Assembly: GCF_017377855.1 (NCBI RefSeq)
Contig: NZ_JAFREP010000007.1
Span: 124,001 to 188,000 of the forward strand
Reading direction: 5' to 3'
Length of the DNA stretch: 64,000 nucleotides
Origin: Acanthopleuribacter pedis
GTDB taxonomy: Bacteria; Acidobacteriota; Holophagae; Acanthopleuribacterales; Acanthopleuribacteraceae
How positions within the stretch are numbered: the stretch's first letter is position 1; the number at the start of each line of letters is the position of its first letter. Below, in pieces: positions 38,892 through 47,529 of this stretch. Under the pieces are notes generated by a model. That model saw only the letters and a program-made list of their open reading frames with translations, was not told the DNA's origin and did not search any database. The translations under genes were made by a program, and so were the position numbers.

Positions 38892-39491
38892 ATCAGTGAA
38901 GACCCGCCTGATCGCTGCTCCGATTTCCGTGTGATCGAACGAATTGCGTTCCCAATGGCGAATCGACCGAGCCGGCGGCGCTGGGATGAAAAAGCAAACG
39001 AAGAAACGGGGTCGTGCCGATGGGGTGCGGCCCTCTTTTGCTTGGCATGCGCTTGAGGACAGCCGGCCCAAAGTCGGGACCGTGCCCATCCCCCCGAATG
39101 TCCTTGGCGAAAAATCGTCACCAGCTGCCTACGCCGGTCCCTCTAGGACCGGGTTGGTGGAAAACGAGGTGATCAAGGATGAGGCACCGCTCCCTAACCC
39201 CGGGCTGTCATCGTTTGCTGTTCACGACAGCCGGTTGTGGCTCGGCTTCACCGCACGGTTAAAAGGGTGAAGGGTCCCCATCGCCTGAAGGGTGTGATGT
39301 GGGCTTATAAAATCGTGTAGAATTGGGCACACCCTGCGTCAAGGTTCACGGCGAATCGTGGCGGGGCCATGCGGGTGCGGATTTGAAAGGTGTGGTGAGC
39401 ATTCCCGCGGCCCATTGTTGCCCAACAGATGAGGGGTTTCTCCGCCAAGATTCGTTTCCTTCGCTTTGGGCACGGCTCTTATGACGAAATT
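38892..39491. other. Non-coding region downstream of nirS
   Basis: About 600 bp with a terminator near its start (39009) and no credible gene. An open frame at 38944-39270 has no ribosome site, spans the terminator and has unconvincing composition. Confidence 0.5.
39009..39039 (+). terminator. Rho-independent terminator after nirS
   Basis: GGGTCG/CGGCCC stem (one G-U pair) with a 13-nt loop, followed by TCTTTT, about 120 bp beyond the nirS stop. Sequence resembling its right half is found at the end of the pseudogene at 26593. Confidence 0.7.
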
Positions 39492-39581
39492 GTGTGGTTT
39501 TTGTCACATTTATTGTTTCTTTGTGCGTCTTGTGAGAGAAAATCATCGTGCTAGTTGGTGGCCGACCCAGTTCAGGCTTTT
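39492..39581 (+). repeat. 90-bp dispersed repeat, copy 2
   Basis: Matches 26300-26389 with only a handful of differences (core TTTGTGCGTCTTGTGAGA, AGTTGGTGGCCGACCCAGTT). It lies upstream of the second kinase gene. No terminal inverted repeats are evident. Confidence 0.85.
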
Positions 39582-39683
39582 ACTTTGATGCCGTCCTGTT
39601 GCCCTCCCGCGCCTTGAAACGGTCGTGAATTACTATCATTTATTCCCCCTTACGGTCCCTGATTTTTGCTCAAGGAGAGCTAG

Positions 39684-42545
39684 ATGCCCACTAGCGACCC
39701 GTCCCGCGTCTTTGATACCACCTGCCTGCCCGCCGATGATGAACTCGCCCGTGAACGATGGCTTCACCAAGTTTTAATGGAAGCGATGGAGCAGCAAAGC
39801 GATCAACGAAGGTCCTACATTGAAGCGGCCTGCGAGGGTTGCGACGAATTCCTCACCACCCTTATCAGCCGTTTGCTCGATGCCGAATCCTTCGAAGAGG
39901 AGAGCAGCACGCCTTCTCATCGAGAGGTGCGCACCCATATCGGCGGTTACCGCGTGGAGCGCGAGTTGGGACGCGGTGGCATGGGCGTCGTTTACCTCGC
40001 CACCCGCGAGGACGACTTCACCATGCAGGTCGCGATTAAGCTGGTGCGTGCCGACCAAGACGCCGAACGTCTGGTCCAGGCCTTCCACCGCGAGCGACAA
40101 ATTTTGGCCTCGCTGCAGCACCCCTACATTACTCAAATTTACGACGGGGGTACCACGGAGGACGGTTGTCCCTACCTGGTGATGGAGTATGTCGCCGGCT
40201 TGCCGTTGACCCAATACATCGAAACCTATTCGCCCAGCCTCAGTGAATGCATCGAACTGTTTATCAAAATCTGCGACGCCGTTGGTTTTGCGCACCAGAA
40301 CATGGTCATCCACCGCGACCTCAAACCGCAAAACATCCTCATTACCCGCGACGGCCAACCCAAACTGCTGGACTTTGGGATTGCCTCGGTGCTGGAACAA
40401 GAGGCGACCTTGCCCCCGGTTTCCATCCAAACCGAGGTTGGTCGCCTGACCCCTGAATACGCCGGCCCCGAGCAAATTCGGGGGGAGCGGCTCACCGCGG
40501 CCGCTGATGTCTATGCGCTGGGCGTCATTCTTTACGAATTACTCACCGGTAAACTACCCCATCGCTTCAAAACCCATAACCCGATGGAGTGGCGTGACGT
40601 TATTTGTAACCAGGTTCCGGTTCGTGCCGGTGTCGCCATTCGCCACCGCCACCGTCGCAAGGGAGAACAACACCATGATGGGCGTCTGCCTTCGTGGCGG
40701 CGACTTCCCGGCGATTTGTGTGCCATCGCCTGTAAGGCGCTGGCCAAAGACCCGCGCCAACGTTACGGGTCGGCCGCGGCGCTGTCCAGCGATCTGCGTC
40801 GCTATGTGTCGCGGCGTCCGGTCGAAGCCTGTCGCGCCGGTTTCGGTTACCGCCTCAGCCGCTGGTTCAGTCGCAATCGGGTGCCGGCCGCCGCGTTTCT
40901 CGTTGTTGCCGGCGTGGCGCTTACCGCCTGGGTTCAGCGGGAATCCGCCATTCGGGAGCGAGACGAGGCCTTGCGGGCCCAGCGTGGTGCTGTTGCCGAG
41001 AGCGCGTTTCTGCGTGACATGTTGCAGGCAGCCGATCCTCGCTTGAATCCCGATCAACCGCTAAGCGTACTCGCGATGCTTGAACGCGCCACCGCCGAAA
41101 TCGATCAGGGAGAGGACAAGCCGCCTTTGCATCGGGCCCGTTTGTATTTGGGGCTAGGCGAGGTTTACCAAAAGTATGGTGACGCGGCCCGCGCGGAAAC
41201 CCTGTTGCGGCGTGGTCTTTCTCTGCGTTCCGATTTGGGCCCGCCCGCCGACGAACTTCAGGTGCAACTCCAAAAGCAGTTGGGTGTTGCGCTGGGTGCC
41301 GGCGGCCGGCTGGATGAAGGTTTGGCGCTGTTACACCAAGCGGGCGAAGATCTGGAGGCGCTGTCGGGTAATCGGATGATGCTTCGCGCCGACATCGAAC
41401 GTTGGCGAAGCGAATTTTATTTTGCGAAAGGTTGGACCGCGCGGGCAGAAAGCTCGGCCCAACGGGTCGTTCGGTTGCTTGTTGGGGAGCCCGGTGCGGC
41501 ACTGATGCGTGGGGCGGCCTATCGAATTTTGGCCGATGTCGCGGGTGACGCGGGTGATGTCCTCGGGCGCGAGGCCAATTTGCGCCACGCCTTGGATCAG
41601 TACTGCGTTGTTGCCGAACAAGAACCGGTTGCCTACCACACCTTGTCGGCGAAATTTGCGCAACTGGCCGCCCACAAAGGGCAATTTCAGGGGGCGGAAG
41701 CGCGTTTTCAAGAGGCGCTTTCTGTTTTGTCAAACCGCCCCGGGCAAGCGGATCTCATCGCGCGTCTCATCGTGATGGATGGTTTGATCGGGGTTTTGCT
41801 GGATCAAGAACAGGTTGGTGCGGCCGAGGATTGGCTCGCCCATGGGGAACACCTGATTGTCGCCCGTTGGGGGGCGGATTCGGTGGCTTTGTCTCGATAC
41901 GCCTACGTGCGTCGCGCCCAGGTGGCTTTGTTGGACGGTCGCTACCAAGAGGCTTTGCAATGGTTTGAGCGGGTGCTTGAGGTTGAAGAGGTATTTTTTG
42001 CGCATCCCGCCTTGGTTGAAACCCACCTTTCCTTGGGTCGTCTCGAGGAGGCGCAGTGTATGGCGGTGGCGGCGTTGGACCGGCTCAACGGTTTGTCCGT
42101 ACCCGACCCCGGCCGACGGGTTGCCTACTACCGTCTCCTGGCCCGTATCGCCAGTGAGGCCGGCACCTATGAACAAGCCTTGGCTTATCAGCAGGAGGCC
42201 AGGAGGATTTTGCGCGCTTTCGGCATGTGGGATTTGGCATGGGGGGGCTACCTTCGCGTGGAAATGGCGGGTACCGAGCTGGCGCTGAACCACGACGGCA
42301 TGGCCGCGAACCTTTTAAACGAGGCCGAGCCGCTGATTCGCGCTCATTTTCAACCGGACCATTCCGTTCACGATCTCTACCGGCACTATTGGGCCGCTCA
42401 GCTCTCGCGTCGGGGGATGATGCGCCGGACCGAATCGCCGGTTGAGCGCAACGTGCGCGGGCTGTCCCGCAAGATGTTGCGCACGGGTGAGGCCGAGGCG
42501 ACGGCCGCGGACGAAAAGACCGCGACCGTTGTCGACCCGCGCTAG
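39684..42545 (+). CDS. Membrane Ser/Thr protein kinase with C-terminal TPR repeats (paralogue 2)
   Basis: 953 residues with the same plan as the protein at 16328: short N-terminal domain, kinase (about 89-385: LGRGGMGVVYLA, VAIKLV, HRDLKPQNILI, DFG, PEYAGPEQIRGERLTAAADV), membrane segment (about 399-416) and TPR-like tail ending with GMWDLAWGGYLRVEMAGTE. All catalytic residues are present. Unlike paralogue 1 it has no adjacent sigma factor. CAAGGAGAG precedes the ATG. Its TAG stop overlaps the stop of the convergent pagL-like gene within CTAG. Confidence 0.93.
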   Translation: MPTSDPSRVFDTTCLPADDELARERWLHQVLMEAMEQQSDQRRSYIEAACEGCDEFLTTLISRLLDAESFEEESSTPSHREVRTHIGGYRVERELGRGGMGVVYLATREDDFTMQVAIKLVRADQDAERLVQAFHRERQILASLQHPYITQIYDGGTTEDGCPYLVMEYVAGLPLTQYIETYSPSLSECIELFIKICDAVGFAHQNMVIHRDLKPQNILITRDGQPKLLDFGIASVLEQEATLPPVSIQTEVGRLTPEYAGPEQIRGERLTAAADVYALGVILYELLTGKLPHRFKTHNPMEWRDVICNQVPVRAGVAIRHRHRRKGEQHHDGRLPSWRRLPGDLCAIACKALAKDPRQRYGSAAALSSDLRRYVSRRPVEACRAGFGYRLSRWFSRNRVPAAAFLVVAGVALTAWVQRESAIRERDEALRAQRGAVAESAFLRDMLQAADPRLNPDQPLSVLAMLERATAEIDQGEDKPPLHRARLYLGLGEVYQKYGDAARAETLLRRGLSLRSDLGPPADELQVQLQKQLGVALGAGGRLDEGLALLHQAGEDLEALSGNRMMLRADIERWRSEFYFAKGWTARAESSAQRVVRLLVGEPGAALMRGAAYRILADVAGDAGDVLGREANLRHALDQYCVVAEQEPVAYHTLSAKFAQLAAHKGQFQGAEARFQEALSVLSNRPGQADLIARLIVMDGLIGVLLDQEQVGAAEDWLAHGEHLIVARWGADSVALSRYAYVRRAQVALLDGRYQEALQWFERVLEVEEVFFAHPALVETHLSLGRLEEAQCMAVAALDRLNGLSVPDPGRRVAYYRLLARIASEAGTYEQALAYQQEARRILRAFGMWDLAWGGYLRVEMAGTELALNHDGMAANLLNEAEPLIRAHFQPDHSVHDLYRHYWAAQLSRRGMMRRTESPVERNVRGLSRKMLRTGEAEATAADEKTATVVDPR

Positions 42546-43210
42546 CGACGACCCATGCGGAAGCCGAAGGTAACCAAGTGGAAATTGATGCCGGGGTTGG
42601 GTGCTTCAATGCCCGCGTTGGAGAGGTGTTGGAAAACATAAGCCAGTTTGTAGGCTTGGTGTTTGCCGAAATAGGCGCCGACGCCGATATGGTCGCCGAA
42701 TTGGAAGTTGGTGGAGAAGGACTTGTAACCCACATTTTTTTCCGTCAGGTAGTGCAAACCAATGCCCATTTCCACGAAGGGCGAGAGGTGGCGGTTGCCG
42801 ACCCGTTCGGGAATAAAGGTGAATATCGGGGTCAGGCCGATGTCACGCAAGCGGGCGTGGGTGCCGTTTTCGCGTTCGGCACCGTTAAAAACCGAGTAGT
42901 TGGGCGAAAGCGAAGCGTCGATGGTCCAACCACCCTTGGGCGTGGTGTAGGTGAACCAATCCCATTGCAGGGCGAGGCGGTAGTTGTCCGAACCTTCGCC
43001 ATTGCCGAGGATGAAATCAACGCGGTCAAGGCCGATGGGGCCCTGTTCTTCACTGATCAAAGGCGCGTTGGGATCGAAACGATCAAGGCCGAAGGTTGGG
43101 TCCGCGGCCACAAGGAGAGGGGACAGCAAGAGGAGCAGGAACGTCAATGCAAGCGTGGGTTTTCGCATCAGGCGGGAAAGCGGCGACGCGAACAAAGTCC
43201 GAGTTGTCAT
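42542..43210 (-). CDS. PagL-like outer-membrane lipid A deacylase / acyloxyacyl hydrolase family protein
   Basis: 222 residues: signal peptide (LALTFLLLLLSPLLVAA) and an eight-strand-type beta barrel. The block FQHLSNAGIEAPNPGIN matches the PagL active-site region, with the His and Ser of the triad in place. The position where PagL of Pseudomonas has Glu is Asn here, so activity is not certain. The frame opens 92 codons upstream, but the ATG at 43210 has GAGGATATCT before it and starts the signal peptide. The TetR operator at 43520 lies about 310 bp upstream. Confidence 0.78.
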   Translation of the reverse strand: MTTRTLFASPLSRLMRKPTLALTFLLLLLSPLLVAADPTFGLDRFDPNAPLISEEQGPIGLDRVDFILGNGEGSDNYRLALQWDWFTYTTPKGGWTIDASLSPNYSVFNGAERENGTHARLRDIGLTPIFTFIPERVGNRHLSPFVEMGIGLHYLTEKNVGYKSFSTNFQFGDHIGVGAYFGKHQAYKLAYVFQHLSNAGIEAPNPGINFHLVTFGFRMGRR

Positions 43211-43519
43211 AGATATCCTCCGCGGCGCGCACCCACATGGGTCCCAAAGGCTTCCGTTAGGTAGCAGAAACCTGGTGGGCAACGTGGGTTGTGCGCCGAA
43301 CAAGCCGTTCCCGTCGGTGGGCCCGCACCGCACGCCCGTTGGGTGAAAAGTGCTCGCGTGTGGAGCCGTGTGGTGGGCGTGGTGGGCGCGGAGCCGGCCA
43401 GAGGGGATGTGGGGCAAGTTGGTCAAATGCAGCTCGGCGCGGCGCGTAAGGATGGGGACGCGCCGCACCGAAGCAATCGCGGGCAAGGGAAGTGCCCGGC
43501 ATGGAGGGTAAATTTAGAG
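43211..43519. other. Leader/intergenic region of the pagL-like gene
   Basis: About 310 bp with no gene on either strand. It probably carries the 5' leader of the pagL-like gene, given the TetR-type operator at its far end. Confidence 0.4.
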
Positions 43520-43535
43520 TAGACCGGTCGGTCTG
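43520..43535 (-). promoter_or_regulatory. TetR-type operator between tetR-like and pagL-like genes
   Basis: TAGACC-GGTC-GGTCTG is a near-perfect palindrome (AGACC-N4-GGTCT). The 13-base sequence TAGACCGGTCGGT recurs just upstream of the TetR-family gene on the same strand, pointing to a shared operator. Confidence 0.7.
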
Positions 43536-43654
43536 TCAACTGTTGGTGTGCATTTTCTTGTGGCTCTTGCAGGAGTGTTGCTCTGCCATCTTTCTTTAAG
43601 TGGTTCGTTCCTTGTGTGTTTGTGGTTCTTTGGGGCGGTTTGGTTGTGCGCATG

Positions 43655-43682
43655 AAAAAAAAGACGCTCAGGTGAGCGTCTT
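43655..43682 (-). terminator. Terminator of the tetR-family gene
   Basis: A perfect 10-bp stem, AAGACGCTCA/TGAGCGTCTT, reads into a run of eight T on the minus strand, about 35 bp after the stop codon. This is one of the strongest terminators in the window. Confidence 0.9.
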
Positions 43683-43716
43683 GAGGGATTTTGCGGTTTT
43701 TTGTAGACTGATTGGT

Positions 43717-44295
43717 TTATTTTAGCAGGTGCTCAAAAATCATCTTCTGGAAAAGTTCCAGGGGCTCGGAGGAGCGGGTGACCTTCATTCGAATCATGGC
43801 GCCCTGCCAGCTGTTGAGCATGAAGTCGGCCGTGTCGTCTGGGTCGAAATCGCCCTTGATTGCGCCGTCGCGGCGCGCGGCGATCAGGCAATCGGCAAAA
43901 GCGGCGCGGCTTGCCTGCCATTTGCGCTCCAGTTTTTTTTCAAAAGCCGCGTTAAGGTCGCCCATTTCTTGGCTCATGTTGCCCATCAGGCAGCCGCCGG
44001 AGAAGTCGGCGGCTTCCATGGCGGCTTGAGTCGATTGGAAAAAACGTTTGAGGCGTTCGAGTGGTGGGTGGCTTTCGTCGTTCAGGAAGCTGTTGATGTG
44101 TTCGCGGGATTGGGCGGCGTGGTAATCAATCATCTGCAGCCCGAAATCTTGTTTGCTTTTAAAGAAGTGGTAAAAAGAGCCCTTGGGAGCACCCACCGCG
44201 TCGAGCACTTCTTGAATGCCCGTGTTGTTAAAACCTTTGCAGGTGATGATCTCAAGGCCCTTTTCGAGGAGTTGGTTTTTTGTATCGCGTTTCAT
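43717..44295 (-). CDS. TetR/AcrR-family transcriptional repressor
   Basis: 192 residues. The N-terminal helix-turn-helix (KGLEIITCKGFNNTGIQEVLDAVGAPKG followed by SFYHFFKSKQDF) is typical, and the ligand domain carries GGCLMGNMSQEMGDLN, seen in NemR/AcuR-like members that respond to reactive electrophiles. A good -10 (TATAAT on the minus strand, 44336-44331) lies 36 bp upstream, and the operator 44299-44312 sits between it and the ATG, so autorepression is likely. No ribosome site separates operator and start. The target may include the pagL-like gene. Confidence 0.9.
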   Translation of the reverse strand: MKRDTKNQLLEKGLEIITCKGFNNTGIQEVLDAVGAPKGSFYHFFKSKQDFGLQMIDYHAAQSREHINSFLNDESHPPLERLKRFFQSTQAAMEAADFSGGCLMGNMSQEMGDLNAAFEKKLERKWQASRAAFADCLIAARRDGAIKGDFDPDDTADFMLNSWQGAMIRMKVTRSSEPLELFQKMIFEHLLK

Positions 44296-44298
44296 CTG

Positions 44299-44312
44299 AA
44301 CCGACCGGTCTA
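44299..44312 (-). promoter_or_regulatory. Autoregulatory operator of the TetR-family gene
   Basis: On the minus strand, TAGACCGGTCGGTT lies four bases before the ATG and downstream of a TATAAT box (44331-44336). It repeats the sequence at 43520. Binding here would block elongation or ribosome access. Confidence 0.7.
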
Positions 44313-44411
44313 ATAAGTTCGTGCTTCTCGATTATACGGGAGATTGTCCCAAAATCGTGCATTAATTGCCGGTCTCTTGGTTAAGTTGCTGGGACGAAAT
44401 CGTTTTGGCCG

Positions 44412-45017
44412 TTACCCCCGCGAAGAACCCGCGTGTTCTTCCTCTTCGACGGCAAGGAAGAACTCGTACCAGGTTTGCGGTGCATAGGTCAGTCGTACCC
44501 CGAAACCGGTGTACTCGACGCTGCGCAAGGGTGGCGGCACCCACTTGGTCCAAACCACGACCGCCTGCATCTTGATCTTGCCAACATCGGGAACCTCGAC
44601 CTCTACCTGAAGCGTTTGGCCGACTTTTTCCAAGCGGTTGGACATCACGAACAGACCCATGGCGCCGATGTCACGCGAATAGGCATGACGCGGTTTGGTT
44701 CTTTGGCCGGGCAAGCTGTAATACATGGACAAGCGACGGCGGTAGCGCGGTAGGCCGCGCCTTTTGCCGCCGCAGTTTTCCGGTTCCTGTTCCGGTGCCG
44801 GTTGAATCACTTCTTCCAGCGCGGGAATCAACTGGTTCTGAAGCAATTCAATGTACTTGTCGAGCACCAACTCAAGCCGTGCATGTTTCTCGAGTTTGGT
44901 ACCCAGGGTACTTTCGACCAAAGACTTCTTGAGCGTGCGCCCCTTGGAGAGCATATCGCCCGAAGAACTCTTTAGGTCCTCCAGCGCTTTTTTTAACTGC
45001 GGGGTTTTGGTAAGCAT
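44412..45017 (-). CDS. PilZ-domain protein
   Basis: 201 residues. The first 80 are helical and coiled-coil-like (KKALEDLKSSSGDMLSKG ... VLDKYIELLQNQLI). The second half is a PilZ domain with the Arg-rich start PRYRRRLSMYYS, then SRDIGAMGLFV and the barrel through GFGVRLTYAPQ. The D-x-S-x-x-G motif is DIGAMG, with Gly replacing Ser, so cyclic-di-GMP binding is likely but may be altered. It stands alone between the TetR gene and the peptidase. A target cannot be named. Confidence 0.82.
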   Translation of the reverse strand: MLTKTPQLKKALEDLKSSSGDMLSKGRTLKKSLVESTLGTKLEKHARLELVLDKYIELLQNQLIPALEEVIQPAPEQEPENCGGKRRGLPRYRRRLSMYYSLPGQRTKPRHAYSRDIGAMGLFVMSNRLEKVGQTLQVEVEVPDVGKIKMQAVVVWTKWVPPPLRSVEYTGFGVRLTYAPQTWYEFFLAVEEEEHAGSSRG

Positions 45018-45282
45018 GAAAGCCTCTATGCGGAACGGGAAAGAGGGGTATTGTTAAAATTATCGGTTAAAGGCGCGGGAAATTCAAAAGAAGTGCCGTT
45101 AAATTTCGACTTCATCTCGCTTTTGTTCGCAGGGTGGTCTAAATAAACAACTAAGGACAGAGTGGGGAAATGTCAAAGGATGTGCTTTAGCTCACAAAAA
45201 CCAAAGCCCGACATCTCGTCGCCGTTGCCGGCCATTCTTTGGCGCCGTGGTTTGAACAACGCGCTTTTTCTTTTAGCTTGGC

Positions 45283-46332
45283 TTATTTGGATTTAGCGGT
45301 AACTTTCTCGCCGTAAATCGCTACCTCCGGTTTTTCGCCGGATCGGTAATAACCGCGGTACATGCCCGCCGTGTTAAACGAATAGGCCGCTCGTCCATTG
45401 CGATCTAGGACGATCACGCCGCCCGTTCCGCCGAGTTCGGTCAGTTTCTTGTGGATCACCGCATCGGCCGCTTGTTGGATGGTTTCGCCGCGGTACGCAA
45501 CCCGCGCGGCGATGTCGCCGGCCACATGGGCGCGGATGAAGTACTCACCTTGGCCGGTCGCGGAGACAGCGCAACTTTTGTTATCGGCGTAGGTACCCGC
45601 CCCGATGATGGGGGAGTCGCCGATGCGGCCGAACTTCTTATTGGTGATGCCCCCGGTCGAGGTACCGGCGCACAGGTTTCCGGCGGCGTCCAGGGCGACC
45701 ACGCCGACCGTGCCGAACTTGACCGGCATGGGACGCCGCCCCTGCTGTTTTTCCTTCGCCAGTTGATCGCGCCATTCCTGAACCCGTCGCTCCGTGCGAA
45801 ACCATTTTGGATCCACCGGCTTAAAGCCCAAGGATTGTGCGAATTGTTCAGCGCCCGCGCCCGACAAAAATACGTGTGGGGATCGCTCCAGCACCGCGCG
45901 CGCCAGCAGAATCGGATTGCGCACCGTGGTTACCCCGGCCACGCAACCGGCTTGCAGGTCGTGCCCGGTCATGATCGAGGCGTCGAGAGAGAAGCCGCCT
46001 TTGTGGGTGAGCACGCTGCCTTTGCCCGCGTTAAACAGCGGCGCGTCTTCCATGAGCACAATGACTTGGCTAACAACCTCAATCGCGGGTTTTCCCGATT
46101 CGAGCAGGCTCATGCCGTGTTCCAAGGCTTCGCGCAAGGCCGTGGTGTAGGCGGCTTCTTTTTCCGGGGTCATGTTTTTTTTGAGGATGGTGCCCGCGCC
46201 ACCGTGGATCACGAGGGCGACCGGCGGCGTTGGGTTGGTGGCAAGGGCCGCGCTCAAGCACCACAGGCTGAAAAGGAACGAAAATCGAACGGCGCGGTCG
46301 TACCTTCGCCGTAAAGAACGCAGGAGTCGCAT
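45283..46332 (-). CDS. Exported isoaspartyl peptidase / plant-type L-asparaginase
   Basis: 349 residues. Ntn-hydrolase that cleaves isoaspartyl peptides or asparagine after self-processing into two subunits. An N-terminal membrane/signal segment (FSFLFSLWCLSAALA) predicts a periplasmic product. The first half has IHGGAGTI and FNAGKGSVLT. The autoprocessing site is KFGTVGVVALD with the nucleophile at about Thr208, followed by GTSTGGITNKKFGRIGDSPIIGAGTYAD, the substrate-binding region. All key residues are present. GlsB and unannotated sequence lie upstream. Confidence 0.93.
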   Translation of the reverse strand: MRLLRSLRRRYDRAVRFSFLFSLWCLSAALATNPTPPVALVIHGGAGTILKKNMTPEKEAAYTTALREALEHGMSLLESGKPAIEVVSQVIVLMEDAPLFNAGKGSVLTHKGGFSLDASIMTGHDLQAGCVAGVTTVRNPILLARAVLERSPHVFLSGAGAEQFAQSLGFKPVDPKWFRTERRVQEWRDQLAKEKQQGRRPMPVKFGTVGVVALDAAGNLCAGTSTGGITNKKFGRIGDSPIIGAGTYADNKSCAVSATGQGEYFIRAHVAGDIAARVAYRGETIQQAADAVIHKKLTELGGTGGVIVLDRNGRAAYSFNTAGMYRGYYRSGEKPEVAIYGEKVTAKSK

Positions 46333-46873
46333 GATTCACCTTTGTGTCGTGACCGGTTGTTCCCGGGGCGGATGGAGTTGATTCCCTTCCACCGCGCGGG
46401 GTGAGGCCTAGGGCGGGCGAAGCCAAACAGTTAGGTGGTAAAGCAAGGTAGCGTGAGATAGACGGCGGGGAAGAAAAGAACCCCGGCTTCGACTGGATGG
46501 TTTGCGCCATGTGTTTTCAGCACTTTATCATGGGACTCGGCCGACCGCCAAGCGCATCCGCGTGGAAATACGGGCTATGTGGGTCGGCAAGCCCGCTTTT
46601 ATTTGGACAATTGGTGCGGCACGGACATGGTTTGCGTTTGCTTGCGGTTCAGAATAGCGGTACCGTGTTTTTCCATGAAGTGATCACTAGCGGTTTTCGG
46701 CGAAACCCTCGGTGGGTATCCCGCCTGTTGCCAGGCCGGCCGCTGCCTTGATGGGATTTCATCCATCCGCATCCCCTCCACGAGGTGCTAATATCGGGAC
46801 CGGCCGTGTTTCCGAGGTGACCGGCATCTCGGTCGCGGTTTTCCCTTTCCACCTTTATTGCGAGGTTTCGAAA
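46333..46873. other. Non-coding region with a terminator-like hairpin
   Basis: About 540 bp between divergent genes. CGGGCT (46571-46576) and AGCCCG (46590-46595) form a hairpin followed by CTTTTATTT on the + strand, although no + gene precedes it. This may be the end of a small RNA, or chance. The rest must hold the promoters of the peptidase (-) and glsB (+); none is clear. Confidence 0.4.
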
Positions 46874-47113
46874 ATGGATTTAATTCTTATGCTGCTGATT
46901 GGGCTGGCCGCCGGGTTTGCCGCCGGCAAAGTGATGAAAGGCGGCCTTAACGTGTTCGGCAATTTGATCGTCGGGATCGTCGGTTCCTACGTGGGCGGAT
47001 ACGCCTTCCGGGTCCTTGGTTTGGCGCCCACCGGTGGTTTGATCGGTCAGTTGGTGACCGCCTTCGTCGGCGCGGTGATCCTCTTGGCTTTGGTTGGTTT
47101 GATGAAAAAATAA
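46874..47113 (+). CDS. GlsB/YeaQ/YmgE family small membrane protein
   Basis: 79 residues, almost entirely hydrophobic with three Gly-rich membrane segments (LILMLLIGLAAGFAAGKVM, FGNLIVGIVGSYVGGY, LIGQLVTAFVGAVILLALVG). It belongs to the 'transglycosylase-associated' protein family of unknown biochemical role, linked to stress in enterobacteria. The open frame begins 54 codons earlier, but the ATG at 46874 has GAGG upstream and gives the exact family length. Confidence 0.85.
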   Translation: MDLILMLLIGLAAGFAAGKVMKGGLNVFGNLIVGIVGSYVGGYAFRVLGLAPTGGLIGQLVTAFVGAVILLALVGLMKK

Positions 47114-47190
47114 GCCTTCGCGGCGCGGGATCGCGGTTCCGCGCGCTTCGGCCATTGTAGAACCCGGGTGATTGGCGCTAACATACGGCA

Positions 47191-47400
47191 AGCCCGCATT
47201 TCTCACAAGGATTCGTCGCGAGAAGCTGAAAGCCTTGTAAGTACGAAGATTATGACCGAGAGACGCCACAGGGGTCCGACCATTCGGCGTAGCAGCGCTA
47301 CGCCGAAGGCGGCTCGATCGAGTAACGCGGAAGGCCGCTCCCTCGTAATTGCATGGCTTTCGGCTTCGTAGCAGAATTCCTTGTGAGAAATGCGGGCTAG
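47191..47400 (+). repeat. MITE-like inverted-repeat element, copy B
   Basis: 210 bp. The left end AGCCCGCATTTCTCACAAGG and the right end CCTTGTGAGAAATGCGGGCT are exact reverse complements at the outer 20 bases, and the match continues imperfectly to about 40. The centre carries a perfect 11-bp hairpin (TTCGGCGTAGC-AGC-GCTACGCCGAA, 47283-47307). This is the best copy for defining the element. Confidence 0.9.
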
Positions 47401-47529
47401 CCCCCTGAATGACCCGCGGACAGGACGGCCGCCAGGCCGCTTTCGGAAACGCGTGTTTCGGTCGTGTCCGTTTTTTGGACGCGGTCGTGCTCCCGGTTTC
47501 CGTCGGGCCACCTTTGCTTTGAGTCATGC

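Noticed and set aside
38944..39270. 108-residue open frame after nirS
   Set aside because: It runs across a rho-independent terminator, lacks a ribosome site and resembles no family.
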